From: an uncultured Candidatus Poseidoniales archaeon
Lineage (GTDB): Archaea; Thermoplasmatota; Poseidoniia; Poseidoniales; Thalassarchaeaceae
Reading direction: 5' to 3'
NCBI GenBank assembly: GCA_950068635.1
Contig: CATMIM010000002.1
Location: forward strand, 1-13,971
DNA: 13,971 bases
Part shown: piece by piece, positions 1 through 8,058 of the stretch
Layout: each line of letters opens with the position of its first letter
How positions within the stretch are numbered: position 1 is the first letter of the stretch
The notes under the pieces: generated by a model
What the model was told of the DNA's origin: nothing
Database searches by the model: none
What the model saw: the letters and a program-made list of their open reading frames with translations, nothing else
Made by a program: the position numbers and the translations under genes

Positions 1-37
1 CAAGATCGAGAAGAAGGGAATCTCACACGGGCACTGA
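1..37 (+). CDS. Translation elongation factor 1-alpha, C-terminal end only (partial)
   Basis: Only the last eleven codons are in the window, reading KIEKKGISHGH before TGA at 35-37. The KIEKKG-like lysine-rich end and the position directly before uS10 match the archaeal order EF-1alpha then uS10. EF-1alpha (aEF1A) is the GTPase that brings aminoacyl-tRNA to the ribosome. The call depends mostly on gene order because so little protein is visible. The 24 bp between this stop and the uS10 start suggest co-transcription. Confidence 0.6.
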   Translation, partial: KIEKKGISHGH

Positions 38-61
38 CGGCGGAAGAGGGAGTGGACATCG

Positions 62-391
62 ATGTCCATCACCACCATCAAACTCACCGGCTTGAACCAC
101 GAGCACCTTGACAAGGTCTGTCAGGGCATCCAGCAGATCTCGCAGTCGACGGGCGTGAAGCTGCGCGGACCGATTCCGTTGCCCACGCGCCGCTTGATCG
201 TCCCCTGCCGCAAATCACCCGATGGCGAGGGTAGCGAGACGTACGACCACTGGGAGATGCGCGTGCACAAGCGACTCATCGAGTTGGAAATCAACTCTAT
301 CAAGGACGAGGCGGTGCTGGCACGCGTGGTGCGCACCCTCGAGATCCCCGACACGGTGACCATCGAGATCACTCTGCGCGGCGCTACGTGA
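62..391 (+). CDS. rps10: 30S ribosomal protein uS10 (S10), archaeal type
   Basis: This encodes a 109-residue protein of the uS10 family, part of the head of the small ribosomal subunit. Family hallmarks are visible: the GPIPLPT stretch near residues 36-42, the RKSPDGEG segment near 50-57, and the block ETYDHWEMRVHKRLIE (about 59-74), which is diagnostic of archaeal and eukaryotic uS10. The length is close to the usual 100-105 residues. The ATG at 62 follows purine-rich sequence (GAGGG and AGTGG, 46-55) that can serve as a Shine-Dalgarno site. It lies 24 bp after the probable EF-1alpha stop, so it is likely in the same operon. Its stop is only 6 bp from the stop of the convergent GINS gene. 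The sequence looks intact. Confidence 0.96.
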   Translation: MSITTIKLTGLNHEHLDKVCQGIQQISQSTGVKLRGPIPLPTRRLIVPCRKSPDGEGSETYDHWEMRVHKRLIELEINSIKDEAVLARVVRTLEIPDTVTIEITLRGAT

Positions 392-397
392 ATTCGC

Positions 398-1339
398 TCA
401 CAGTGAAGCGTCCTCGGCGAGTCCAGCGGTGATCAGTCCCTCGGCCATCGTGGCCTCGCAGAACTCGATGTCGCCCTGCATGAGTTCGAGTTCGTTTCCC
501 TCAGCATCGAGGATCGGCTCGGCCAAGTCGGTCAGCATGCGTATTCTCAGCATCCCTACAGAGTCCACCTCATCCTGGCTCTCCTCGGCATCATTCCCAG
601 AGGAATCGGATGCGTCCTCATCATCTGGCTGCTCCCCGAACTTGGCGGCGTCGATGTGTACCTTCGCTGGCCATCCGTCATTCGTCCTGGCGATGCGCTC
701 CTCCTCGTCCTCGTCAGGGTCGATGAACGGCTCCGGCTCGATTTCCGGTGGTGCGATATCGGGCGCGCCCTCTCCGGTCAAGCCTCCGTCGTCTTCGATG
801 AACTCGTCGAGTTGGGTGGACCCCGGCTCAAGGGTGATAGTCGGCATGTTCTCGGCGACCATCCCTTGTTGCAGGGCCGCCCACGAGACCTGGTGCTTGT
901 AGCGCTCGATCAACTCCCGCAGCCCATCGTGGAATGCGCGCTCGCTGCTGTCGTGCCTTGTCCAGTCGAGCGGAGACAGCACGGCACGCGGTTCGGACGC
1001 CGCATCTCCGAATCGAGCAGCGGCGAGGTTGCTCGCAGAAGCGTGGCGAACGAACGCGGTCAGCCGGTGCTGGGTGAGGTCCGACACCGCGCGGCGCAGG
1101 TTGGCCTGCCGTCGCGACAGGTTCTGGGCGCGCACGCTCCATCCTTCGGTGCGTCCGAGTTCGGTCAGTTCAACCTCGATGTGCTGCAGCAGCATGGAGA
1201 CCTGTTCCCAGAAGTCGGGTCGGGGCAAATCGACTGGATGATTACGCTTCGCTTGCTGCCTAACCAGCGCGAACAACTGGCTCTCAATCGCCTGTAGATG
1301 AGCAGCGGACGGGGTTTCCTCCTGTTGATTCAAGCACAT
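398..1339 (-). CDS. Archaeal GINS-family DNA replication protein (Gins51/Gins15-like)
   Basis: This is a 313-residue protein whose two ends look like a GINS subunit of the Sld5/Psf1 (Gins51) type, which joins MCM helicase and the Cdc45/GAN homologue at the replication fork. Residues about 10-160 are helical and basic (LSRRQANLRRAVSDL near 74-88), like the GINS A-domain. Residues 262-310 match the small beta B-domain: RIRMLTDLAEPILDAEGNE, then QGDIEF, then LITAGLAED. B-domain at the C-terminus is the Gins51 order. A strongly acidic linker of about 85 residues (176-261) separates them and makes the protein longer than a typical archaeal GINS. The ATG at 1339 has GAGGAG directly against it, whereas TTG at 1333, two codons later, sits at normal Shine-Dalgarno distance and would give MNQQEETPS. 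The true start may be 1333. The gene is convergent with uS10 and divergent from the giant surface protein. Confidence 0.75.
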   Translation of the reverse strand: MCLNQQEETPSAAHLQAIESQLFALVRQQAKRNHPVDLPRPDFWEQVSMLLQHIEVELTELGRTEGWSVRAQNLSRRQANLRRAVSDLTQHRLTAFVRHASASNLAAARFGDAASEPRAVLSPLDWTRHDSSERAFHDGLRELIERYKHQVSWAALQQGMVAENMPTITLEPGSTQLDEFIEDDGGLTGEGAPDIAPPEIEPEPFIDPDEDEEERIARTNDGWPAKVHIDAAKFGEQPDDEDASDSSGNDAEESQDEVDSVGMLRIRMLTDLAEPILDAEGNELELMQGDIEFCEATMAEGLITAGLAEDASL

Positions 1340-1480
1340 CTCCTCGCGAGTCCCCCATCCCTGCCGGACGACATCCTATCAATGCTTCAGCATCGCACAC
1401 GCCGAGTCATGCGGACGCGAACCTGCTCGGGATGGATTCAAACAGTGTCTGTCTGCTCACGATGCTGCCGAGGCTGAGCC
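1340..1480. other. Divergent intergenic region between the GINS and surface-protein genes
   Basis: These 141 bp separate two genes that point away from each other, so promoters for both should lie here. No convincing TATA box is visible on either strand; the best AT-rich patch is CCTATCAATG around 1375-1384. GAGG at 1470-1473 sits 7 bp before the ATG at 1481 and is a plausible Shine-Dalgarno site for the surface protein. No RNA gene or repeat was seen. Confidence 0.4.
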
Positions 1481-4400
1481 ATGTCGCGTCAACGCCGTTC
1501 CGCACTCCCGCTCCTGCTCACAGCGCTCATGCTGTTCTCTTCCGCGCTGCCGCTCGCAGGTGCGGCGCTCAGCAACTGGTCGGGCCCATCAGTTGTGCAG
1601 GTGCCCGCACCCAACGGCGGCACCACCTTGGTGGATGGTTTCGAGCTCCCGCGCAACGACACGGTGCTCGATGCTTGGCTGGAGGTGAGCGAGGACGGGA
1701 TGCGCGACATCGGCACGGGAATCGAGTGGGTGGCGGACAAGCCGGGCGGACTGAACTTCAGCATGGGACTGACGCTCAACACGACGACTCACCACTTCGG
1801 TCGCGAGTTGAGTCTCGAAGCCAACCACTCTGTCGGTCGCATCGACGACTTCGAGACCCTGCAACGTGATCTGGTCGGGTGGGACATGGGTGGAACCTCT
1901 GGGATATGGGAGGTGCACGACATGCTCGGCATCCCCGGGGTCGTGAACGGCACCGGGCGAGAGTCGAGCGGTGGGCTGATCCCCATCGGCGCCGCGCACG
2001 GTCGCTACGTCGCTGCCACTAGAGCCGCCAGCGCGCTCCCGAACGGTGTGCACTCCTGGCTGGAGAGCCCCGACTTCCCGGTCCCCAGTGTCATCAACGA
2101 ACTGAACCTCACCTTCAGGCACTGGGAGCACATGTACACCCCGTATGCGCCCAACGGCTCCGCAGATGGCGCGTGGGTCGAGATGTCCACGGACCAGGGC
2201 CAGACCTGGCGCTACATCGTTCCCGATGACGGCTACAACAACCTCGTCGATGTGAGCGCTCCTGCCCCTCTGGGTGCGGGAGGACCGGGGTTCAGGGTAT
2301 GGGCTTCAACGGATGCCACCCGCTGGACGACGGCCAACTTCAACCTCGACAGCCTGCAGGGTGTCGCCAATGCGAGTTCACTGCGCTTCCGCTTCGTGGT
2401 CTGGACCGATATCAACAGCAGCGTGCAGCGACCGGGATGGTTCCTCGACCATGTCAACCTGACCAACCGCGGGGCTGACCTCGGGACCTGGTTCCATGGC
2501 AACCTCACCGACGAGTACGCGCAGGGCGCCAACGCCTCGCTGGTGTTCACGGTCAATCTTTCGAATGCCAGCGGGCCGATCATGCTCAACTACGCCGTCG
2601 ACTTCGATCTTGAAGGGAACACCTTCGACAATTACTTCGTCGAGTACCTCTCGGCCGCAGGTGCTTGGACCGGCATCACCCAACCCGGCGGGATACCCGG
2701 CGCGGGGATGCTCATCGGTGGGCAGGTCTACGTCGATGATTCACGCGGCTGGAAGCGCGTCGGCCATCCACTTCCACAGTCACTCTCCGGCAACAGTTCG
2801 GTCCTCCTACGCTTCCGCGTACTCACGGACAGCTTCCCCGGTTCTGGCTACGGTGGCACCACCATCGATCCTCCTGAAGGCGTGTTCATCGACGACCTCG
2901 AGGTTGTCTCCGGCACAGGCGCCAATCAACGCACTCACCTCTACTACAACTTCACCAATGCCTCGCAGGGCAATCCGGTGCATGCCGGCATCGGTGTCGC
3001 GGTTGACGAGTGGCAGCACCACACGAATCTGGGCGTGGACGGACCATCCTACGCATGGGACTCGTTCGAGGACGCGCCGTTGGTGCCCGCCGGCTGGACC
3101 ATCGACACGGTGCGCGGTCTCGGCTGGTCGTTCCAGGACTGGCTTCCCAACGCGACCTACGGACCCGACCAGCCGGCCTCGGGAACGAAGATCGCCGGCA
3201 TAGGACATAGTACGCTGTACCAGCCTGATACCTGGACCCACCTCACATCTCCACCTCTGCTCATCCCGGCAGGCAGCCACGCCCGCATCTCGTTCAACTC
3301 GTTCATCTGTGCCGAGACCGGCTGGGACGGCGGTATCCTGTCAGTCTCCACGGACGGTCGGATCTGGACACCGTACGCTCAGCAGACTTACGACTTCTAC
3401 GACACATTGCAACTGCTCAACGGACAGAGCGAGATCTACAGCCTGTGGGCGTTCGACGGCCACAACGTCAAGCCGACCTGCGAAGGTCAGCGCGGCTCAG
3501 CTAACGTGAACAAGTCGTGGGTGACCAAAGAGGTGGACGTGAGCCAGTACGGTGGGCAGAACATCCAGTTACGCTTCTCCTTCTTCACCGACACATACGT
3601 CGAATCGGATGGCTGGTATCTCGACGACGTCGGCATCTACGTCGACTGGTTCAAGACCGAGGGGACCTGGCTCTCCGACCTCATCGACGTCCACAGGGGT
3701 GGGCTGGGCAGCCTGGACATCCAGGCCATCGTCCCCGAGGGCACCTACGTCTATGGCCAACTCATCGGACCGAGCGGCGGAATCTATGCCAACGGAACCT
3801 TTCCTCTGACTCCATTGCCAGGTTCACTCCCGGACCAAGTCCGCGTCAAGCTGGTGCTTGGAACCACCAACCCAGAGCAGACCCCGCGGGTGCAGGAACT
3901 CCGTATCGGCGGCGTTCGCCATTTCGACGCCCATGACACCACCAACGGATGGCAGTTGTCAGCAGGCCTCATCGCCAATCGTACATCTGGGCGAGTGACC
4001 AATGTCGGCATCATCACCGAGTCGATCACCGGCCCGCTGATCTACGCCAACGCGCCCATGCGCACATTCGATATCACCGGTGTCGGAGCGGGCGTGCTCA
4101 TCACTCTCACCAATGAACGCGGCATCTCTTTCCATCACAGCGCGCTCTACAACCAGTCTGTGCAGAGAGTGAAACCGCTGGTTGCTTACAATGTCGACAT
4201 ATTCCTGCAACCCGGAGGCTGGCTGGAGAGCCTTCGAGTGGACGGGCGCATGCTCGAGCCGGCGCTCAACGTCACCGTCGACGTCGGTGACGACGGCACT
4301 GCTGACTGGGAGTTCCGCGGTTCCCAAGGGCGGAATCAACTGGGATGGCAGGATGGGTTCCGTTTGTGGCAGTCGAATGTACCCGATCCGCTACGAGGTA

Positions 4401-7400
4401 GGCAGTACAGTGGCGTGGGTGGGCCAGTCACGGATTATGTGCTGATTCCAGACAGGGCTTTCGTGACCGGTGGCTTGCTCGCCATCGAACTGTCGCCATC
4501 CGACGGAGGCTCCGGTCTGGTCCGCGATCTCAGTGTCGCGGGTGTGAGCCTCCTCTCCCAACGTAACCTCTCGGGCTCGGAATCCGTTCTCATCCCGCTG
4601 GATGGCTACGCGTTGCAGTCGATGAACACGCTTCAGCCCAGTTGGACGCCCAACCCCGCATCCTCTCGTTATTGGAGGGAGGTGCCGGTGACGGTCGATT
4701 TCGTTAACAATGCACCACAGAACCACACCCTCCGCCTCAGCCTGCTCGGATTCAGCTACGACCTCACGGAGAACGTGACCGGGCTTGGACCGGTGGTGCG
4801 GGCGGCGGTGAACGCGAGCACGCCTGTAGAGGGGATGCACGATGTCCCAGTATCGGTGTCCGGGGATGCCGGCGGGGTCAAACTGTGGGGTGGTGTCATC
4901 CACAAGCCGCGACTCGTCGACAGTTACGTTTCCGTTCCCGAGATGCTGGTGCCCGGTCGTGATCTGGTCATCATCACTCGGCACACACATCTGTTCGGCG
5001 ATGAGAACCTGAATCGCGTCGACCTGAACCTGACCACTCAGGATGGCACGCGCGTCACCTTCAACGTCACCGACCTCGCCGTGGGGGGGACCTTCGGACA
5101 GATCGGAGGAGGTGGACGCATCGATCTGGATGCGAATTCGTCCGTGCGCCCGATCACTGACGGTTACGAGGTGGAATGGCTCTTCCAGACCCGCTGGAGA
5201 TGGGGTGATGAGCCGACTCTCGACCTCTCCTTGCTGTCACGCGACTTCGAGGGGGTGAGCATGAACCCCGAGGGCTGGCGTATCGGCGGTGGCGCGATGG
5301 CTGTCGAGAACGATCTCGAGATAATCCTGTTCGAGGCACGCGACGAGCGCAACCGGCTGGTCTCCGACCTCAGCAGCCCGCGCTATCCCTATCAGGTCGT
5401 CTCCGGCTCGACCCTGGCGGTGTCGGGCGCGGTCAGGTTCGAAGCGTCGAACGGACTCACGCCCGCGCTCGACCAGTACGTCGTGGCGTTGGCGTTGGAG
5501 CAGGATGGTGTCGAGACGGCGCAACTCGCTGACAGCGGTGCGGACGGCCTGTGGACTGCCGATGTGCAGTTGCCCTCAGGCTATGGCGAGGTGAACCTGC
5601 ATGTCGTCATCCTGCGGGTGGGGCCGCTGGGGGTGCCGACATTGGGCGCCGACGATGTCACCACCGGGCTGGTTGCGATCAATATGCAACTCGATCCAGA
5701 GCCGCCCACGCTCGGGGACCTGATGGCGCACACACCAACTGGACTGCGGCCGATTGACGGCAACGTCTGGCCGCCCGAGCGCTTCCTGCCCACTTCGATC
5801 GAGGTGACCGACGCGCAGGCGCTGGGAGGTGAGGTGGTGCTGTGGGTCTGGCGGAGCGGCCTGGACGACGCCGACAGCGATGGGGAAGCGGACGAAAGCG
5901 AGTATCTGTCCCTTCGACAGACGCCTCCGATGCAGATGACGGGGACCGTGCGCATGGATTTCCCCGTCATCGATCTGTTCGGTAACGGAGAGGACGCCCC
6001 TGTGTCATTCTACGTCACAGGCGAGGACTTCGCTGGCAACCAGCTTCTCGACGGAGGTGGTCCCGGACTCGAGGCGGATCTCGCCACGCTGGTGACGCAG
6101 GCGAACCAGCCGACGCTGCTCTCGCTTCCATCGCTGGCCTTGGATCGCAACGAGGAAGAATCTCTGCTCGTCGGGATCGACCACAGGTTCGAGTTCAAGT
6201 TGACCGATGGTAATGGGCTCCTTTCGCTTGACAACATATCCCTGCATCTTGCCAGCGGCACAGGGGATGAGGGGACTCTCTACCTCGACCCGCTGCTCGG
6301 AACGCTCACGACCAACAAGGGGAGCGGAGTCGAGCCGATCGCCGCCACCCTGCTGGATCTCGGTGAAGACGCTTGGCACATCCAGATCGACTTCCGCCTG
6401 CGCCTCGACTCACCAGAGGCGTGGCGCCAAGCCGCGCAGCACCCATCGTTGGTGATCGTGGAGAACGGACAGACCCTCGAACTCGGCAGCACCGATCTCT
6501 CCCATCTGGGATGGACCGCCGATGCCAACCTGTCGCTCGAATTCATGAGCATCACAGACCTGTCTCCTCCGATAAGCGCCGTATGGAATGACAGGATACA
6601 GCTGCAGCTCGGTGATCGCATGGCGTTCTCCGGTGCCGCTCTGCACCGCACCTCCGGGGAGCGTGTGACTCTCGACCTTGACGATCCATTCGTCCGTTGC
6701 ACCCTCGACGATGTGGAGCAGCGCCCGATCGTATGGGATGTACCCCTCCTCTCCGGCAGCGGCTTCTCGGGCATCGTCGAGTTCGTCACCTCTCGCTGGG
6801 TCGCCCCGGAAGTGACACTCGATTGTCAGTTCTGGGACGGCGATTCCCCGCTCGAAGAGGTCAGCCCCATCTCCCTTCTGGTATCCCTCGATGGCGTCGC
6901 GCCACTGCTCGAATTCAGCCCCTCCAGCCTTGCGAGTGTGCAGTCAGACCAACTCACCCGCCAACTGGTCAGCCTGACGGTCCACGATGCTGGTGGAATG
7001 GGTGATACGTCGCTCATTATCCTCTGGTCATTCCGACGGCACGGAGTCGAATTGCTCGGAATGCACGGTGAATCGGAACTGCCCTTGGCGACTTGGTCGG
7101 GCGCGCAGTGGAACTACGTCACCTACCTCGACTTCGACATCGACGCCACCCGCCTCACAACTGGGGACCAACTGGTCATTTGGGTTGTGGGAACCGACCT
7201 GGCCGGCCATGCGCTGACGGGTCCTGGAAGCGAGGATGACCCACGCTCACCGGAGTTGCTCGTCATCTACTTCCATCCGGTGCTCTCCGATGTCAGCAGC
7301 ACGCCGGAGCACCCGTTGCTCGGGGACCATCTGCTCATCGAGGCTCGCCTGACCAACCATGGCAACAACCGGGGTGAGGTGGAGGTGGCGCTATGGGCGC

Positions 7401-7846
7401 TGTCCGACGGGGACCGGCGCGAGGTGATGGATGAGCAGCAGCTCGAACTGCTGCCGCAGCAGTCCATGCTGGTGAAGTTCTCCGCCGAAGCGTGGAAACT
7501 CGGGGATCTGCAACTCTACCTGGTCCTCGATGGCGATGAATCCAACCTCACCACCGTCCCGGTGGGCGAGGTACGCGATGCGAGAGGGACCGACACCCTG
7601 ATGAAATCGCTCCTTTCGGGTGAGCTTTCGACGGTCGGCTTGGCTGTGCTGCTGTTCATCATCCTGCTGTTCGGCTCGGTGGTGATGTTCAGGCGCCCCG
7701 ACGACCTCGACGACGAACTGCTCGACGAGGATGAGCCCCCTCCACCACCGTGGCAGCCCGACGAGTGGCCCAAGGGTGCCGGTCCGCCTCCTGAGGTGAT
7801 TACCGAATCCTCGCGAGGCGAAGCTTCTCGCCATGAGGAAGAATGA
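1481..7846 (+). CDS. Giant secreted, membrane-anchored surface protein with MAM/jelly-roll-like domains
   Basis: This 2121-residue protein starts with a classic signal peptide (basic MSRQRR, hydrophobic core about 8-26, cleavage near AGA-28). It ends with one transmembrane helix (about 2051-2070, rich in L, I, F and V), then RR and an acidic, proline-rich cytoplasmic tail (DDELLDEDEPPPPPW). Most of the chain should therefore be outside the cell. Three beta-sandwich modules resembling MAM or immune-inhibitor-A C-terminal domains lie at about 122-330, 335-480 and 523-723. Each ends in a motif such as FLDHVNL, VFIDDLEV or WYLDDVGIYV. A canonical EF-hand-like loop is at 1463-1474 and a CARDB-like domain at about 1928-2035. 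N-glycosylation sequons (NxS/T) are abundant. Only four cysteines were found (610, 667, 1740, 1782), spaced as two possible disulfides. No protease or other catalytic motif was recognised; adhesion or cell-surface structure is inferred. GAGG at 1470-1473 supports the chosen start. Confidence 0.85.
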   Translation: MSRQRRSALPLLLTALMLFSSALPLAGAALSNWSGPSVVQVPAPNGGTTLVDGFELPRNDTVLDAWLEVSEDGMRDIGTGIEWVADKPGGLNFSMGLTLNTTTHHFGRELSLEANHSVGRIDDFETLQRDLVGWDMGGTSGIWEVHDMLGIPGVVNGTGRESSGGLIPIGAAHGRYVAATRAASALPNGVHSWLESPDFPVPSVINELNLTFRHWEHMYTPYAPNGSADGAWVEMSTDQGQTWRYIVPDDGYNNLVDVSAPAPLGAGGPGFRVWASTDATRWTTANFNLDSLQGVANASSLRFRFVVWTDINSSVQRPGWFLDHVNLTNRGADLGTWFHGNLTDEYAQGANASLVFTVNLSNASGPIMLNYAVDFDLEGNTFDNYFVEYLSAAGAWTGITQPGGIPGAGMLIGGQVYVDDSRGWKRVGHPLPQSLSGNSSVLLRFRVLTDSFPGSGYGGTTIDPPEGVFIDDLEVVSGTGANQRTHLYYNFTNASQGNPVHAGIGVAVDEWQHHTNLGVDGPSYAWDSFEDAPLVPAGWTIDTVRGLGWSFQDWLPNATYGPDQPASGTKIAGIGHSTLYQPDTWTHLTSPPLLIPAGSHARISFNSFICAETGWDGGILSVSTDGRIWTPYAQQTYDFYDTLQLLNGQSEIYSLWAFDGHNVKPTCEGQRGSANVNKSWVTKEVDVSQYGGQNIQLRFSFFTDTYVESDGWYLDDVGIYVDWFKTEGTWLSDLIDVHRGGLGSLDIQAIVPEGTYVYGQLIGPSGGIYANGTFPLTPLPGSLPDQVRVKLVLGTTNPEQTPRVQELRIGGVRHFDAHDTTNGWQLSAGLIANRTSGRVTNVGIITESITGPLIYANAPMRTFDITGVGAGVLITLTNERGISFHHSALYNQSVQRVKPLVAYNVDIFLQPGGWLESLRVDGRMLEPALNVTVDVGDDGTADWEFRGSQGRNQLGWQDGFRLWQSNVPDPLRGRQYSGVGGPVTDYVLIPDRAFVTGGLLAIELSPSDGGSGLVRDLSVAGVSLLSQRNLSGSESVLIPLDGYALQSMNTLQPSWTPNPASSRYWREVPVTVDFVNNAPQNHTLRLSLLGFSYDLTENVTGLGPVVRAAVNASTPVEGMHDVPVSVSGDAGGVKLWGGVIHKPRLVDSYVSVPEMLVPGRDLVIITRHTHLFGDENLNRVDLNLTTQDGTRVTFNVTDLAVGGTFGQIGGGGRIDLDANSSVRPITDGYEVEWLFQTRWRWGDEPTLDLSLLSRDFEGVSMNPEGWRIGGGAMAVENDLEIILFEARDERNRLVSDLSSPRYPYQVVSGSTLAVSGAVRFEASNGLTPALDQYVVALALEQDGVETAQLADSGADGLWTADVQLPSGYGEVNLHVVILRVGPLGVPTLGADDVTTGLVAINMQLDPEPPTLGDLMAHTPTGLRPIDGNVWPPERFLPTSIEVTDAQALGGEVVLWVWRSGLDDADSDGEADESEYLSLRQTPPMQMTGTVRMDFPVIDLFGNGEDAPVSFYVTGEDFAGNQLLDGGGPGLEADLATLVTQANQPTLLSLPSLALDRNEEESLLVGIDHRFEFKLTDGNGLLSLDNISLHLASGTGDEGTLYLDPLLGTLTTNKGSGVEPIAATLLDLGEDAWHIQIDFRLRLDSPEAWRQAAQHPSLVIVENGQTLELGSTDLSHLGWTADANLSLEFMSITDLSPPISAVWNDRIQLQLGDRMAFSGAALHRTSGERVTLDLDDPFVRCTLDDVEQRPIVWDVPLLSGSGFSGIVEFVTSRWVAPEVTLDCQFWDGDSPLEEVSPISLLVSLDGVAPLLEFSPSSLASVQSDQLTRQLVSLTVHDAGGMGDTSLIILWSFRRHGVELLGMHGESELPLATWSGAQWNYVTYLDFDIDATRLTTGDQLVIWVVGTDLAGHALTGPGSEDDPRSPELLVIYFHPVLSDVSSTPEHPLLGDHLLIEARLTNHGNNRGEVEVALWALSDGDRREVMDEQQLELLPQQSMLVKFSAEAWKLGDLQLYLVLDGDESNLTTVPVGEVRDARGTDTLMKSLLSGELSTVGLAVLLFIILLFGSVVMFRRPDDLDDELLDEDEPPPPPWQPDEWPKGAGPPPEVITESSRGEASRHEEE

Positions 7847-7874
7847 CAACCGTGACCGCGGTGCGAGCGCCGTC

Positions 7875-7956
7875 GCAGGGATTCCCGAGTGGTCAAAGGG
7901 GGCGGGCTCAAGATCCGCTGCTCAGTGCTTCACAGGTTCGAATCCTGTTCCCTGCA
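7875..7956 (+). tRNA. tRNA-Leu (anticodon CAA)
   Basis: A full cloverleaf can be drawn. The acceptor arm pairs GCAGGGA (7875-7881) with TCCCTGC (7949-7955), with discriminator A at 7956. The D-stem pairs CCC (7884-7886) with GGG (7898-7900). The anticodon stem is 7902-7906 with 7914-7918 (one G-T pair), around the loop CTCAAGA with anticodon CAA at 7909-7911. A long variable arm fills 7919-7931, as expected for a class II tRNA. The T-arm pairs ACAGG with CCTGT around TTCGAAT (7932-7948). There is no intron and CCA is not encoded. It begins only 28 bp after the surface-protein stop, so its promoter must lie in or next to that coding end. Confidence 0.95.
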
Positions 7957-8006
7957 TCACTCCAGACTGTCGATCGTTCTGATGTGCCACACCGCTACCG
8001 GCCTTC

Positions 8007-8020
8007 ATTGCATGTGCAAT
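8007..8020. promoter_or_regulatory. Perfect 6-2-6 dyad upstream of the metal ATPase, candidate operator
   Basis: The sequence ATTGCA-TG-TGCAAT is a perfect inverted repeat with 6-bp arms and a 2-bp spacer. It lies 38 bp before the ATPase start codon, where an archaeal core promoter would sit. ArsR/SmtB-type winged-helix repressors often bind short inverted repeats of this kind, and a winged-helix gene follows the ATPase. The operator role is inferred; the same dyad was not found before the winged-helix gene. Confidence 0.4.
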
Positions 8021-8058
8021 AGTCATCTTCAAACCAATCAGCAACCGAGACGCGCGCG

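Noticed and set aside
656..1297. Plus-strand open frame of 213 codons opposite GINS
   Set aside because: It lacks recognisable domains and lies wholly within the GINS gene, whose B-domain is well supported.
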